Positions 40,681 through 50,441 of a stretch of 64,000 nucleotides of DNA are shown here, piece by piece. The notes under the pieces were generated by a model, which worked only from the letters and a program-made list of their open reading frames with translations, was not told where the DNA came from and ran no database searches. Source of the stretch: a virus; the IMG/VR virus record IMGVR_UViG_3300032093_000037, positions 1 through 64,000 of that record. One strand, given 5' to 3'. Numbering within the stretch: the stretch's first letter is position 1; every line of letters begins with the position of its first letter. The translations under genes were made by a program, and so were the position numbers.

Positions 40681-41004
40681 ATGCCTTTTCAATATTGGAA
40701 TAGATATACGAATTTTTTAATCAACGGAGAACAAACTGTTGTCCCCTTTGTACCAGTACCAGCAAAAACCTCAGATAAAAATTATATTTTTATAATTGGT
40801 CAATCAAGATTGGATAAAGCATCACAACAATTTTATGGATCACCCTACTTTGGATGGTTAATAATGGCGGCGAATCCCCAATATTCAGGAAATGAGTACT
40901 CAATACCTGATGGTGCTGTATTGACAATTCCATTTCCGTTAGTAGCTTCTTTACAAGACTATAAAAACGCATTAGAAAATTACTTCTTCTACTATGGCAG
41001 ATAA
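40681..41004 (+). CDS. 53: baseplate wedge gp53-like protein with LysM-type fold
   Basis: A 107-residue protein starting 1 nt after the 1704-residue gene. FIIGQSRLDKASQQFYGSPY, then FGWLIMAANPQ and SIPDGAVLTIPFPL, is the pattern of LysM-like tail proteins (gp53/tail protein X), in which a short LysM fold helps baseplate wedge or hub assembly. T4 gp53 has 196 residues, so this is a minimal version. Its end overlaps the next gene by 11 nt, so translation of these three baseplate genes is coupled. Confidence 0.75.
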   Translation: MPFQYWNRYTNFLINGEQTVVPFVPVPAKTSDKNYIFIIGQSRLDKASQQFYGSPYFGWLIMAANPQYSGNEYSIPDGAVLTIPFPLVASLQDYKNALENYFFYYGR

Positions 41005-44000
41005 CGGCGAAAATATATTAGTAGAATTTGACTACGATAATATTACTTTAATTGACCCAAATAAATTAATTGACGAACAAGGTAATGTTAAGGACCGACT
41101 TGTAAAACAAGAGGACTTAGTTTTCTATGCAAATTTGGAATGTAATGTTTTACCAAGAACAAAATTAGCGGTAGGGTCTGCGATGAACGATCAACAAAGA
41201 ACAATCTCTGTTGGTAAGATTAATTTTTTAAATCCTGGTCATAAAACATTTTTGGATACTGCTTGGTCAGATGAACTAACAGGTAAGGGTACTTTGGAAG
41301 GTAAAGGTGTTAACCAACCTAAATTAACCGCAGTTAAAAACCCAAACAAATCCGACGATTTTTATATAACTCAAAACCTTTGGTCAAATGGAACACCTGG
41401 CGCAGTTGATAATGGATTTTTAGGTATTAAAAGTATTAGATTTTCAATAGGTACAGATTTCTTACCTGTGATTGATATTGAATTAGAGGACGTTAAGGGT
41501 AGAGCTTTATTCGAAGGGGGTAATAGTTCACCATACTCAGCATTTTTTCAGTTACCATATCCACAGTTTACACTAACAATGAAGGGTTATTATGGAAAGG
41601 CGGTTAAGTTCCCTATTATGTTACAATCATTCAGTTCCAAATTCAATCCATCTTCCCATAATTTTGAAATATCATTAAAGTTCTACGGATACAAGTATAC
41701 TCTATTATCTTACGTGAATTATGGATCACTGATGGCGGTTCCACACATGTATAATAACGTTGTTAATCAGGCTACCGTATCAAAGACGCAAGGAAGTAAC
41801 ACAAATGAACAATCTGCACAAACACCAACAATTGTTAGTAGAGGTTATCAAAAAATGAAAGAAATTTATTCTGATTATAAATCAAAAGGATTAATTCCTG
41901 ATGATTTTCCAGAAATAACTTTGAACCAACTTAATTTTAGATTACAAAAATTTATTGACGATGTATTAAGTGAGTTTGCAAAAGAAAATCTTGGTGTTCT
42001 AACCGAGATGACAAATTATACAAACGCATTAACTTTGTACCAACAAAAAGTTTATTTGTATGGGTCTTCATGGTTCAATAATTATATGAATGTAAAATCA
42101 CCCATAGTTTTAAAAAATGGGCAAAATATATATGACTTCAAACCTGACTTGGACGCTCAAAAACAAGAAACCGCTTTAACGGAACTTGATGGTATTATTA
42201 AAGACAATAATGCAAAATTAAACGAAAATAGTATTTTTGGAACAAACGGATCGTATACTGTTGGAAACAAAACAGTTCAGTCTAAAATATCTGTCCCAAT
42301 AGAAATGAAGACATTTGCGAAAGGTGAGTTAATAACTAATGTAGATTTAGAAAAAACTTTCAGAGCATCACCAAACGCACCTAAAGGAACATTGTCACCT
42401 TTAAATACACCACAGACCGGATTGACCGCTACAGATTTGGCATTTGCAACATTTAAAACCAACTTGGAAACTAAATTTAAAGAAACGAATGGACAATTTT
42501 TTATTTTTGACGGACCCAATACCTTTATGAGTATTACAGATACGGCTGGTAAATCTGCACAAAAGTTTAGAACTCAAATTGAACAACAAATTACAGAAAG
42601 TTTAGCATCTAAATTTAATAGTCAGGGTGAAAATAGTTTAGGATTTATTCCATCCATAAGAAACATATTGGCAATTTTTTATTGTCAAGGTGAGGCATTT
42701 TTAAGATTGTTAGATGAGGTTCATAAAAAAGCTTGGGACCAAAGAGAAAACCCATATAGAAGGGCTGCTATTTTTGGAAATCAAACAACGGCCCCAAGTG
42801 TTGACATTAAAGACTCGACACAAAATAACGAACCAATTTATCCTTGGCCACAAGTGATCCAAGAAACCGTTGGGGACGACAATCAAGAAAAGTTTCAAGT
42901 AATTTATCCTGGTGCTCAAAATGTTGCAAACTCATATAGAGCTTACGATCCTGAAATATGGCCCGAGGTTGAATTTGTTGAACAATTTATTAAAGGGTAC
43001 ACTCAAAGACAAAACGACGCTGATAAAAGAGGTGCTGAATTTAATGAAATAGATCTACAACCATCTCGAATCTCTTTGAACGGAATTGATTTTCCTGTTT
43101 CAAATGAAGTATTTCAGAATAAAGAAGAGTCTAAATACTTCTTTGAGATATATGAAAGACTTCTTTTGAATTCATATTACAGTAGACTAAACAGACAATC
43201 AGGTTATAATCTATCTATTTATGAAGCTGAAGCTGATGATGAAGCTGTAAACATATTAAAAAGTCTTGGTCAAGATAATCCATTCTTATCTAAAACAATT
43301 AAAGAATATCTCTTAGATAGTAATAATTATTTACCATTCTTAAGACATATATCAAATCAAGGTCAAGGTGAAAGTTGGCAATCATACATAAGAGGTGAGT
43401 TTGTTACTAACTATATCAAAAATGATGTAAGGAACCCAAATGTGTTATATAATGAGGATATTATTGTTTCTACTAAATCTCAACCTAACGTTTCTTTAAG
43501 TAACCCAAAAAATTTAACAAATTTAAATAAATACCTTGCAGGAACTTCAGTTTCTAATGTGTTTGAGTTTGGTGATACATACCCACTCACTGATTTAGAT
43601 TGGGATAAAAAGAATTTGGCCGATGGTAAATCATTAAACAATGCAAACGAAGCATTTGATACAAAAGATGTTTTAAACTACAACCCTATACAATTAACAA
43701 TAACTAATTTCTTAGATAATACAAACGAAAATCAAAGGAGACCTTTTACACACTTCAATTTTGTAGACCTAAATGTAACCCCTAATCTTTTAATTCTTAA
43801 AAATTTTTATAAAGACAGAGAATACAAAGACCAACTAGTCACTGAAGGTAATATATCATACTCCAATTATTCAGGAAATGTGTTTTCTGAACAGACAACA
43901 TCTATGTTGAATACACCTTACTTTATAAACGCAATACAACAAGGGGTTTTTAATTTTAGATACAAACAAAACGATCCATACCCATACAAAAGTGCCGCGT

Positions 44001-47000
44001 ATTTGTTTTTGAATAGTTTACCATTAGGGACACTAAGAGAAAAATATAAAACTTTCGATGGTCAAGCCACAACTGATTTGAACTACATTTTAGCAACAAT
44101 GAAAAAATTTGGGGCGGTTCATAAATTACCGTATGCTTGGATTTTAAAATACGGTTCTATTTGGCATAGATATAAAATCTACGACAAAACAGGAAAAGAC
44201 TTTTTAGATGACGTATGGAAAAACTTTAACTACTTAGAAAATTGGGATCCAGGATTTTCTTCATCAACAAAGACATACTCATTGTTGATTGATGGTGATC
44301 AAAAAAATCTTGTATTACAAAATACTACAGGAACACCTCCATTCACAGATATGACAACAGGGTTCTACCCCCAACTAATTGATGACTTTAATGTGTTCTT
44401 ACAAGGATTAAAATTATTTAGTGGTAAAACACAAGTTTCTGGTAACTGTGAGGTTAAATCAATTAGTGGTAATTGTAAAACTTTCCAAGTCACGGGAACT
44501 TGTTCAAATAACGGTACAGGAATAACAATAAATTCAATCACAAACAATTATATTTCTTTACCTCACAAAATTTATATTCCTTCATTGAATATTAATTTAC
44601 AATTAATAACGCAAGTCACTGGTACTACAGGAGGTACTGGATTTTATAATACATCATCAAACTTAAACGCAACATTTAATAATTTACCTTTTGTTTTAGG
44701 GACGTTTGCAAATATCACAAATCCAACATCTACTCAAATACAAAATGGACAAATTTTAGGAGGATCACCCAATATATCTGGTATAACAATATTAAATGTA
44801 ATTTCAGCGTCAACAACCACAACCTCAACTTCAGGAGTGACTAATACTCAAGCTTTACCACCACCACCAACAAAAAGTGGCAACGCAACGGAAGTCACAA
44901 CATTACTAATTTCAAACGTTACATACACAGTCACTATCTATGTTTTTGGACCACAAAAATATGCAGTACTAAGAGATCAAAATCAAGTCGTACTTCAAAT
45001 AGGACAAAACGCTTCAAATGCTAGCGTCACAAACCAACAACTAAGAGAAGAAATTGTCTACAGTTATTTTAACTCTTTAGTTACTAACCCAAACAATCCA
45101 CAATTCATTCAAAGTGTACAAAGTGTTCAAGGGGCAACACCGGCAATTACTTCTTCAGTTGTTACTAGTTTATGTGAAGTATCTTCTGCAAGTTCACAAA
45201 CATTTAACTATACAGTTTTGAACCCACCAATCCAAATTTTGGATGTGTTGAGTAATGTGTTAAATAATGGAACAATCATAAATGGATTAAATTTAAATGG
45301 GAATGTAGTTTTAACATCACAAATTTCAGGGACAACTGGAGGTGTTGGTTTATATAATACAACAACAATACAATCGGCAACAACCTCACCATTTGTAGTT
45401 CAAAATCAATATGTACAAGGTATTGCATCATCATCAATACAACCATTATTAGACAATAAAAAACTAATAATGTTTAATACCACTAACTCTACCATATTTG
45501 GAGCGCCAGGTTTTGACCCAAATAATTCAACAAGAAGTATGAGGATATCTCCTTACTCTGTCATCGTTAGAAGTACAGATGAAACAGGTTATTACGTTCT
45601 ACCTTCGTTCGGGTCAAATATAAATCAAGCGAGAGAAGAATCTTTCAAAAACGGATCAATGAAGATAGAATTATATAACAATCCTTCTATGTTCAATGGA
45701 ACCGTAAGATTATTTTGGAATGCACCACAATACGGATGGTTCAACAATGACCAAGTCAAAAAAAATAATCCCTTAACTTATTTAAAAGAAATTTTAAACG
45801 AACAAAAAGAACAGCAAAACTTTTTGATATCAGGAGAAATTACCGATTACACAAGTTTTGAAGAATTATTTACTACGTTTAATACTCAAACTTTAGATCT
45901 ATTTGAATCTGAGTTTTTAAATTTTAGTAGATCATTATATGATTATGTCGACACATTACCTGAGACTACAAAAGCTGAGGTTTCCGTTGGTACAAGTAAT
46001 CAAGTTAAAAATCCTGATGGTAGTGTGGTTCAACTCCAAAACCCTGATGGAAGTGTTGGTTCACTATCCCAAAAAACATTTAAGAATTTTCATTTCTTGA
46101 TGAGAGAACTAATGAAAATACAGACACCAACAGGAACTTCACCTGAAACAAAACTTAGTGAAATAATCACAAGTCAAAACACTCAGTTCCAACAAGTTTT
46201 GTCATCTTTTGTGAACTATGATGTAGCGTTTAAGTTTGGAAACCCGACTCAATTTGATAGAAGATTGTATTTAACTTTCTCAACAAGGTTTTTAGAGAAC
46301 CCAATTATTTATGGGCCATATGAACAAGGAACACTACCACCACAAGTTACTGTTGCTCAATCACAACAACAGAGTCCTGAAACTTGGAAAAAGTTATTAT
46401 ACTATGTTGGTGAATCATCAATACCTAAATTACAATATAAAAATAACGGGTCATATATTACTGACTTCTTTATTGATTTAAATGTACAATTTAATGAAAA
46501 AAATGTTGAAGACTTTGCACCACTCATTAAAGTTTATGCTAGTGAAAAATTAAAAAAGAATAACTTGAATTTAGCGTCATTTTATTCTTTGATGGACAAC
46601 TACATAATTGCATCTGATAATTACATAGGTAATGTTATTAATGTAATGTTACCTCAAGTAAGAAAAGAATTACCAACAGTCTTAATTAATCAAGAGTTGA
46701 CTGAAAATAGGGCTAATTTGGAGGCAGGTTTTACTGAACAAACAAGAACTGAATTATGGGAAACATTCAAAGCATTAAATGATAGTTGGATTGCAGGATT
46801 TGATTTTCAAAACAAAACATTATTTGAAGATGTTCTTTTGGTTGATAGGGCAAGTAGAAATGTAGGTGACAAGATTATCGTAGATATTTTTGAAATTCAA
46901 GAATTAATCAAAGACGGAAGTTATAAAAATACATTGTTAGACATGGTTACAACAATATTGGTTCAAAATAACTTCCAATATTTTATGTTACCTGCATTTG

Positions 47001-48430
47001 TCAATTTTTATAATATCCAAGACGTTGAAAAAAACCCAACACCTAGACCTGACGGAACTTTAGAATTTGGTAATTCTTTATTTGGAACATTCTTAAATGT
47101 TGATTACAGAAATAGTTCACCAAAATTCTTATGTTATTACGTTAACAAACCAAGTGAACACTTGGATATGAACGATAATATTGATTACAGATACCGAGAT
47201 GACGCCTTTGATCTTAGACGTGCTAGTGATAACCCACTTCAAGAAAATCAGGCTTACAAATTAGATTGGGATAAATCAAACAAAGTGGTTGGTTTTAACG
47301 TGGATGTAACAAAACCAAATCAACAAATCTTTAAAAGTTTTAGTGTTAACCAAAATCCTGGAAAACCAACATCAGAATCTTTAGAAATGTTAAATCAAAT
47401 GGCAAACTTGGGTGGAAACAGACGATCAACAACTCAATCCGTTTCTTTATATAATCTTTATAAGAATAGAAGCTATGAATGTAGTGTTGAAATGATGGGA
47501 TGTGCATTAATCCAACCATTGATGTACTTTAATATTAGAAACGTCCCTATGTTCTCGGGGCCATATATGATTACAAAGGTGACTCATGACATCACTGAAG
47601 ATAATTTCAGTACTTCATTTACAGGAACAAGACAACCGTTTTATGCACTACCTAAGATTGATAATTTTATTCAAACATTGAATATTAAAATTTTGAATAC
47701 AATACAATCTAGAATCCAACAGAATGAAAAGAAAGAAAGAGAAAGTTCGGCAAATGTATTGGCCCAAAAAGAAAATGTTTTATCTAATATCAAAGCGGAA
47801 GAACAACTAACTAAAAATCAAGATTGTGTTGCTAATATCAACCCAAGATATCTAAACTATACAGGACTTGATACACCGGCACAAACATCTCAAACTACAA
47901 AAGAATTGTTTAATGCGATAAGAGATGAATTATTAAGTAGAGGTTATACAGCGACTGGAGACACAACGCCGTTGGTTGCAGGGTTAGCATTTACAATGGT
48001 ATATGTTGATTCAGGTAAAGGATCAGGAATAAATGCATACGAGAACAACTACAGTACTATAAATCTGACCGAAGTTTATGGACCTAATTTTGTAAATTAC
48101 ATTAAGAAAAGTTATTATTGTATTACAAGAGGAACTAACAGTAACTTACCTGTTGCATCATTTAATACATTTAAAGACTTCATAAAATTTGTAGTAGATA
48201 AAACATCGACATTATATACATTATTAAATCAAGATAAAAATAATTTTGATTTCTCAACACTAGAAGGATTATCAGCGGCAACTGCAAAACAATATGTATT
48301 AAGTTATCCTGTTGAACAACCTGCAAATGTGTATACTACTTTAACAGAACAAGAAAAATTAACACTACAACAAGAATTTGTTGCGGCTTATAATGTTTAC
48401 GAAACAGTACAAACTTTCAAAATAAGCTGA
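40994..48430 (+). CDS. giant baseplate/tail hub protein (2478 residues)
   Basis: A very large structural protein overlapping the gp53-like gene by 11 nt. Residues about 130-250 (KSIRFSIGTDFLPVIDIELE, FFQLPYPQFTLTMKGYYGKA, FSSKFNPSSHNFEISLKFYG) form a baseplate-type beta domain. Two copies of a TGTTGGxGxYNT module (near residues 1210 and 1450) lie in a Cys- and Thr-rich central part and resemble beta modules in T4-like cyanophage fibres. Residues about 2130-2210 include SYECSVEMMGCALIQPLMYF and ISKVTHDIT-like segments. The C-terminal ~150 residues (LVAGLAFTMVYVDSGKGSGI, then PVASFNTFKDFIKFVVDK) vaguely recall glucosaminidase-type hydrolases. Probably a hub or tail-tip protein formed by fusion. 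Confidence 0.75.
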   Translation: MADNGENILVEFDYDNITLIDPNKLIDEQGNVKDRLVKQEDLVFYANLECNVLPRTKLAVGSAMNDQQRTISVGKINFLNPGHKTFLDTAWSDELTGKGTLEGKGVNQPKLTAVKNPNKSDDFYITQNLWSNGTPGAVDNGFLGIKSIRFSIGTDFLPVIDIELEDVKGRALFEGGNSSPYSAFFQLPYPQFTLTMKGYYGKAVKFPIMLQSFSSKFNPSSHNFEISLKFYGYKYTLLSYVNYGSLMAVPHMYNNVVNQATVSKTQGSNTNEQSAQTPTIVSRGYQKMKEIYSDYKSKGLIPDDFPEITLNQLNFRLQKFIDDVLSEFAKENLGVLTEMTNYTNALTLYQQKVYLYGSSWFNNYMNVKSPIVLKNGQNIYDFKPDLDAQKQETALTELDGIIKDNNAKLNENSIFGTNGSYTVGNKTVQSKISVPIEMKTFAKGELITNVDLEKTFRASPNAPKGTLSPLNTPQTGLTATDLAFATFKTNLETKFKETNGQFFIFDGPNTFMSITDTAGKSAQKFRTQIEQQITESLASKFNSQGENSLGFIPSIRNILAIFYCQGEAFLRLLDEVHKKAWDQRENPYRRAAIFGNQTTAPSVDIKDSTQNNEPIYPWPQVIQETVGDDNQEKFQVIYPGAQNVANSYRAYDPEIWPEVEFVEQFIKGYTQRQNDADKRGAEFNEIDLQPSRISLNGIDFPVSNEVFQNKEESKYFFEIYERLLLNSYYSRLNRQSGYNLSIYEAEADDEAVNILKSLGQDNPFLSKTIKEYLLDSNNYLPFLRHISNQGQGESWQSYIRGEFVTNYIKNDVRNPNVLYNEDIIVSTKSQPNVSLSNPKNLTNLNKYLAGTSVSNVFEFGDTYPLTDLDWDKKNLADGKSLNNANEAFDTKDVLNYNPIQLTITNFLDNTNENQRRPFTHFNFVDLNVTPNLLILKNFYKDREYKDQLVTEGNISYSNYSGNVFSEQTTSMLNTPYFINAIQQGVFNFRYKQNDPYPYKSAAYLFLNSLPLGTLREKYKTFDGQATTDLNYILATMKKFGAVHKLPYAWILKYGSIWHRYKIYDKTGKDFLDDVWKNFNYLENWDPGFSSSTKTYSLLIDGDQKNLVLQNTTGTPPFTDMTTGFYPQLIDDFNVFLQGLKLFSGKTQVSGNCEVKSISGNCKTFQVTGTCSNNGTGITINSITNNYISLPHKIYIPSLNINLQLITQVTGTTGGTGFYNTSSNLNATFNNLPFVLGTFANITNPTSTQIQNGQILGGSPNISGITILNVISASTTTTSTSGVTNTQALPPPPTKSGNATEVTTLLISNVTYTVTIYVFGPQKYAVLRDQNQVVLQIGQNASNASVTNQQLREEIVYSYFNSLVTNPNNPQFIQSVQSVQGATPAITSSVVTSLCEVSSASSQTFNYTVLNPPIQILDVLSNVLNNGTIINGLNLNGNVVLTSQISGTTGGVGLYNTTTIQSATTSPFVVQNQYVQGIASSSIQPLLDNKKLIMFNTTNSTIFGAPGFDPNNSTRSMRISPYSVIVRSTDETGYYVLPSFGSNINQAREESFKNGSMKIELYNNPSMFNGTVRLFWNAPQYGWFNNDQVKKNNPLTYLKEILNEQKEQQNFLISGEITDYTSFEELFTTFNTQTLDLFESEFLNFSRSLYDYVDTLPETTKAEVSVGTSNQVKNPDGSVVQLQNPDGSVGSLSQKTFKNFHFLMRELMKIQTPTGTSPETKLSEIITSQNTQFQQVLSSFVNYDVAFKFGNPTQFDRRLYLTFSTRFLENPIIYGPYEQGTLPPQVTVAQSQQQSPETWKKLLYYVGESSIPKLQYKNNGSYITDFFIDLNVQFNEKNVEDFAPLIKVYASEKLKKNNLNLASFYSLMDNYIIASDNYIGNVINVMLPQVRKELPTVLINQELTENRANLEAGFTEQTRTELWETFKALNDSWIAGFDFQNKTLFEDVLLVDRASRNVGDKIIVDIFEIQELIKDGSYKNTLLDMVTTILVQNNFQYFMLPAFVNFYNIQDVEKNPTPRPDGTLEFGNSLFGTFLNVDYRNSSPKFLCYYVNKPSEHLDMNDNIDYRYRDDAFDLRRASDNPLQENQAYKLDWDKSNKVVGFNVDVTKPNQQIFKSFSVNQNPGKPTSESLEMLNQMANLGGNRRSTTQSVSLYNLYKNRSYECSVEMMGCALIQPLMYFNIRNVPMFSGPYMITKVTHDITEDNFSTSFTGTRQPFYALPKIDNFIQTLNIKILNTIQSRIQQNEKKERESSANVLAQKENVLSNIKAEEQLTKNQDCVANINPRYLNYTGLDTPAQTSQTTKELFNAIRDELLSRGYTATGDTTPLVAGLAFTMVYVDSGKGSGINAYENNYSTINLTEVYGPNFVNYIKKSYYCITRGTNSNLPVASFNTFKDFIKFVVDKTSTLYTLLNQDKNNFDFSTLEGLSAATAKQYVLSYPVEQPANVYTTLTEQEKLTLQQEFVAAYNVYETVQTFKIS

Positions 48431-48438
48431 TATTTATA
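48431..48438 (+). promoter_or_regulatory. TATTTATA candidate late promoter
   Basis: TATTTATA overlapping the end of the giant baseplate gene and 12 nt upstream of the small gene at 48451. Confidence 0.55.
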
Positions 48439-48450
48439 AATAAAATACTT

Positions 48451-48675
48451 ATGAGTACTAAAATGTTATTGGATAATTACTTGGGGAAAAATACAAGAGT
48501 ATCCGAAAAAGATATGGGTGACGGAACAAAACAAGTTTGTGACTTAGACACAGGAGATTGTTATACTGTCAGAATCAAAGACGGACTCATCGAAAGAGTC
48601 GACAACACTATGAGAACATTTAAAAAAATTCAAGTAGAAACTAATCAAGGTTATAAAACATTATTAAACGGTTAA
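48451..48675 (+). CDS. small hypothetical protein
   Basis: A 74-residue protein after the giant baseplate gene, with a TATTTATA motif 12 nt upstream and only 1 nt before the next gene. It has KDMGDGTKQVCDLDTGDCYT (two cysteines in a beta hairpin-like segment) followed by VRIKDGLIERVDNTMRTFKK. I do not recognise the family. Late expression is likely from the motif. It could be a small virion or chaperone protein. Confidence 0.62.
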   Translation: MSTKMLLDNYLGKNTRVSEKDMGDGTKQVCDLDTGDCYTVRIKDGLIERVDNTMRTFKKIQVETNQGYKTLLNG

Positions 48676-48676
48676 G

Positions 48677-49384
48677 ATGAATATAGACGATAAAATTTTA
48701 AAAGAGATCGCAAGATACAATTCGATCAACAAATATATCATGGAACAAGATATTCCGGCACCACCTGCAGATGCGGGAGCAATACCTCCACCTCCGGCAG
48801 ACGCTGCCGCACCGGTTGATCCTGCTGCAGATCCTGCGGCGGCAGGTGTAGATCCTGCGGCACCAACACCTCCAGCGGCTCCTGGAGCTGAAGGAGAAGC
48901 AGCACCTGTTGATGTTGCGGCGGATCCTGATGTTGAAGAAGTCCCTGCTGAAGGAGAAGAAGGTGAAGGAGAAACTGAAGAGTTAGACATCACCGATCTT
49001 GTTGATTCGCAAAAAACAATTGCTGATAAACAAGAAGAATATTTCACAAATCTTTTTGACCAAATCAAAACTATGGAAGAAAAATTAGCAGAGATGGATA
49101 CTATTGTATCTAAGTTAGATTCTTTAGAGGCTAAAGTTGAAAAATACAGACCAAAAACGGCACAAGAAAAATTGCAACTTAGATCATTAGATTCAGGACC
49201 ATTTAAACAAAACTTGGCGGATTTCTTTGATGAGAAAAAAGATGAGATGGAACAAACAGGTAAAAATGAATATGTTCTAACCCAAGATGAAGTTGAAAGT
49301 TATAGCCCATCTGACATAGAAAAATCTTTCAACGAACCAATGGAGGATGAAGATGATATTTTATTAAACAAATTTAATTCATAA
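48677..49384 (+). CDS. Ala/Pro-rich, coiled-coil acidic protein (hypothetical virion protein)
   Basis: A 235-residue, very acidic protein. Residues 1-24 form a short amphipathic N-terminus (DKILKEIARYNSINKYIMEQ). Residues about 25-80 are a low-complexity Ala-Pro-Asp tract (PAPPADAGAIPPPPADAAAP and further). Residues about 80-105 are Glu-rich. Residues 110-160 form a coiled coil (KTMEEKLAEMDTIVSKLDSL). The tail is acidic (EPMEDEDDILLNKF). The low-complexity DNA (48760-48960) is clearly more GC-rich than its surroundings. Probably a virion or assembly-scaffold protein; the function is unknown. It closes the tail transcription unit and is followed by a terminator. Confidence 0.65.
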   Translation: MNIDDKILKEIARYNSINKYIMEQDIPAPPADAGAIPPPPADAAAPVDPAADPAAAGVDPAAPTPPAAPGAEGEAAPVDVAADPDVEEVPAEGEEGEGETEELDITDLVDSQKTIADKQEEYFTNLFDQIKTMEEKLAEMDTIVSKLDSLEAKVEKYRPKTAQEKLQLRSLDSGPFKQNLADFFDEKKDEMEQTGKNEYVLTQDEVESYSPSDIEKSFNEPMEDEDDILLNKFNS

Positions 49385-49386
49385 GT

Positions 49387-49423
49387 TTTAAGGTCGATAA
49401 ATTCGACCTTAAACTTTTTTTTT
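49387..49423 (+). terminator. intrinsic terminator closing the tail gene cluster
   Basis: An 11-bp perfect stem (TTTAAGGTCGA with TCGACCTTAAA) and a TAAAT loop, followed by a run of nine T. Confidence 0.9.
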
Positions 49424-49434
49424 GGCGACACAAT

Positions 49435-49463
49435 TTGACTATAACTTTTTATACACTTATAAT
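49435..49463 (+). promoter_or_regulatory. sigma70-like promoter of the gp32-like gene
   Basis: TTGACT at 49435-49440 and TATAAT at 49458-49463, separated by exactly 17 bp. It is placed between a terminator and the gp32-like gene (start 49495), with a leader of about 25 nt. It lacks the TATTTATA motif, so it is probably read by host RNA polymerase early. A Bacteroidota-type TTTG and TAnnTTT reading also overlaps it. Confidence 0.6.
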
Positions 49464-49494
49464 TTTAACATAAACCTTTAATTTTTATTTACAC

Positions 49495-50361
49495 ATGGCG
49501 ACAAATTCATTAGACGCAGTACTTGCACAGTACGAAAAATCAACACAGAACACATCATCGAATGGTTCTAAAATGTCTTCAGAAGACCGAATGAAGAAAT
49601 ATTTCGCGGCTCTTTTGAAAGATAATGAAAAACAAGGACAGAGACGAGTACGTATTCTTCCTACAACAGACGGTTCTTCACCGTTTAAAGAAGTATGGTT
49701 CCACGAAATCCTTGTGGACGGTAAATATCAAAAATTTTACGATCCAGGAAAAAATGACAACGAACGTTCACCTTTGAATGAAGTTTACGAAGAACTTATG
49801 TCAACAGGTAAGGAAGCCGACAAACAATTGGCAACACAATACAAAGCTCGTAAGTTTTATATCGTAAAAGTTATTGATCGTGATAACGAACAAGACGGAG
49901 TTAAATTTTGGAGATTTAAACACAACTACAAACAAGAGGGAATTCTTGATAAAATTATTCCAATTTGGAAAGCAAAAGGTGATATCACAGATCCTGATAA
50001 AGGACGTGACTTAATCCTTGAATTAACAAAGGCAAAAACTCCTAAAGGTGCTTTCTATACGGTAATCCAAACAGTTATGTATGATGACCCATCTGCAATT
50101 TCAGAAGATGAAACTCAAATGTCAGAGTGGGTTAGTGATGAATTGACTTGGGAAGATGTATATTCTAAAAAACCTGTTGAATACCTTGAGGCAATTTCAA
50201 GAGGAGAAACACCACGTTGGGACTCTGAAAAAGGTGGATATGTTTATTCTAATGATGAAACTTCAGAAGTTTCTATGGGAGGAAAATCAGCACCAAAATC
50301 AATCAATGAAGTTTCTGATCCTCAAGCAAACGACGAGGTTGATGAAGAATTACCATTCTAA
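49495..50361 (+). CDS. 32: single-stranded DNA-binding protein (gp32-like)
   Basis: A 288-residue SSB in T4 gp32 style, the first gene of the replication unit. The N-terminus has a basic/Ser stretch, then MKKYFAALLKDNEKQGQRRV and RILPTTDGSSPFKEVWFHEI, like the gp32 core. KFYIVKVIDRDNEQDGVKFW also fits. There is no cysteine in the whole protein, so the zinc site of T4 gp32 is absent. The C-terminus is acidic and ends EVDEELPF, like the acidic-tail-plus-PF ending of bacterial SSBs, a docking site for partner proteins. It coats ssDNA and organises replication and recombination with UvsX and the helicase. A terminator lies just after it. Confidence 0.82.
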   Translation: MATNSLDAVLAQYEKSTQNTSSNGSKMSSEDRMKKYFAALLKDNEKQGQRRVRILPTTDGSSPFKEVWFHEILVDGKYQKFYDPGKNDNERSPLNEVYEELMSTGKEADKQLATQYKARKFYIVKVIDRDNEQDGVKFWRFKHNYKQEGILDKIIPIWKAKGDITDPDKGRDLILELTKAKTPKGAFYTVIQTVMYDDPSAISEDETQMSEWVSDELTWEDVYSKKPVEYLEAISRGETPRWDSEKGGYVYSNDETSEVSMGGKSAPKSINEVSDPQANDEVDEELPF

Positions 50362-50380
50362 TTTTAATTATTAAAAATGT

Positions 50381-50410
50381 AACGGGAGCAGTTTATTGTT
50401 CCCGTTTTTT
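50381..50410 (+). terminator. intrinsic terminator after the gp32-like gene
   Basis: AACGGGA and TCCCGTT arms (plus inner CA/TG pairs) with an A/T-rich loop, followed by seven T. It allows separate, high expression of the SSB. Confidence 0.8.
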
Positions 50411-50413
50411 TGT

Positions 50414-50428
50414 CTATATTTTATATAG
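50414..50428. promoter_or_regulatory. palindrome upstream of uvsX
   Basis: CTATAT-TTT-ATATAG, a perfect 6+6 inverted repeat 13 nt upstream of the UvsX ATG and right after the gp32 terminator. It could be part of a promoter or operator for UvsX, or an AT-rich coincidence. Confidence 0.25.
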
Positions 50429-50441
50429 TAACACAAAAATT

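Noticed and set aside
48664-49068. Minus-strand 134-residue Ala/Gly/Ser-rich frame
   Set aside because: Antisense of the GC-rich Ala/Pro tract of the 48677 gene; composition artefact.
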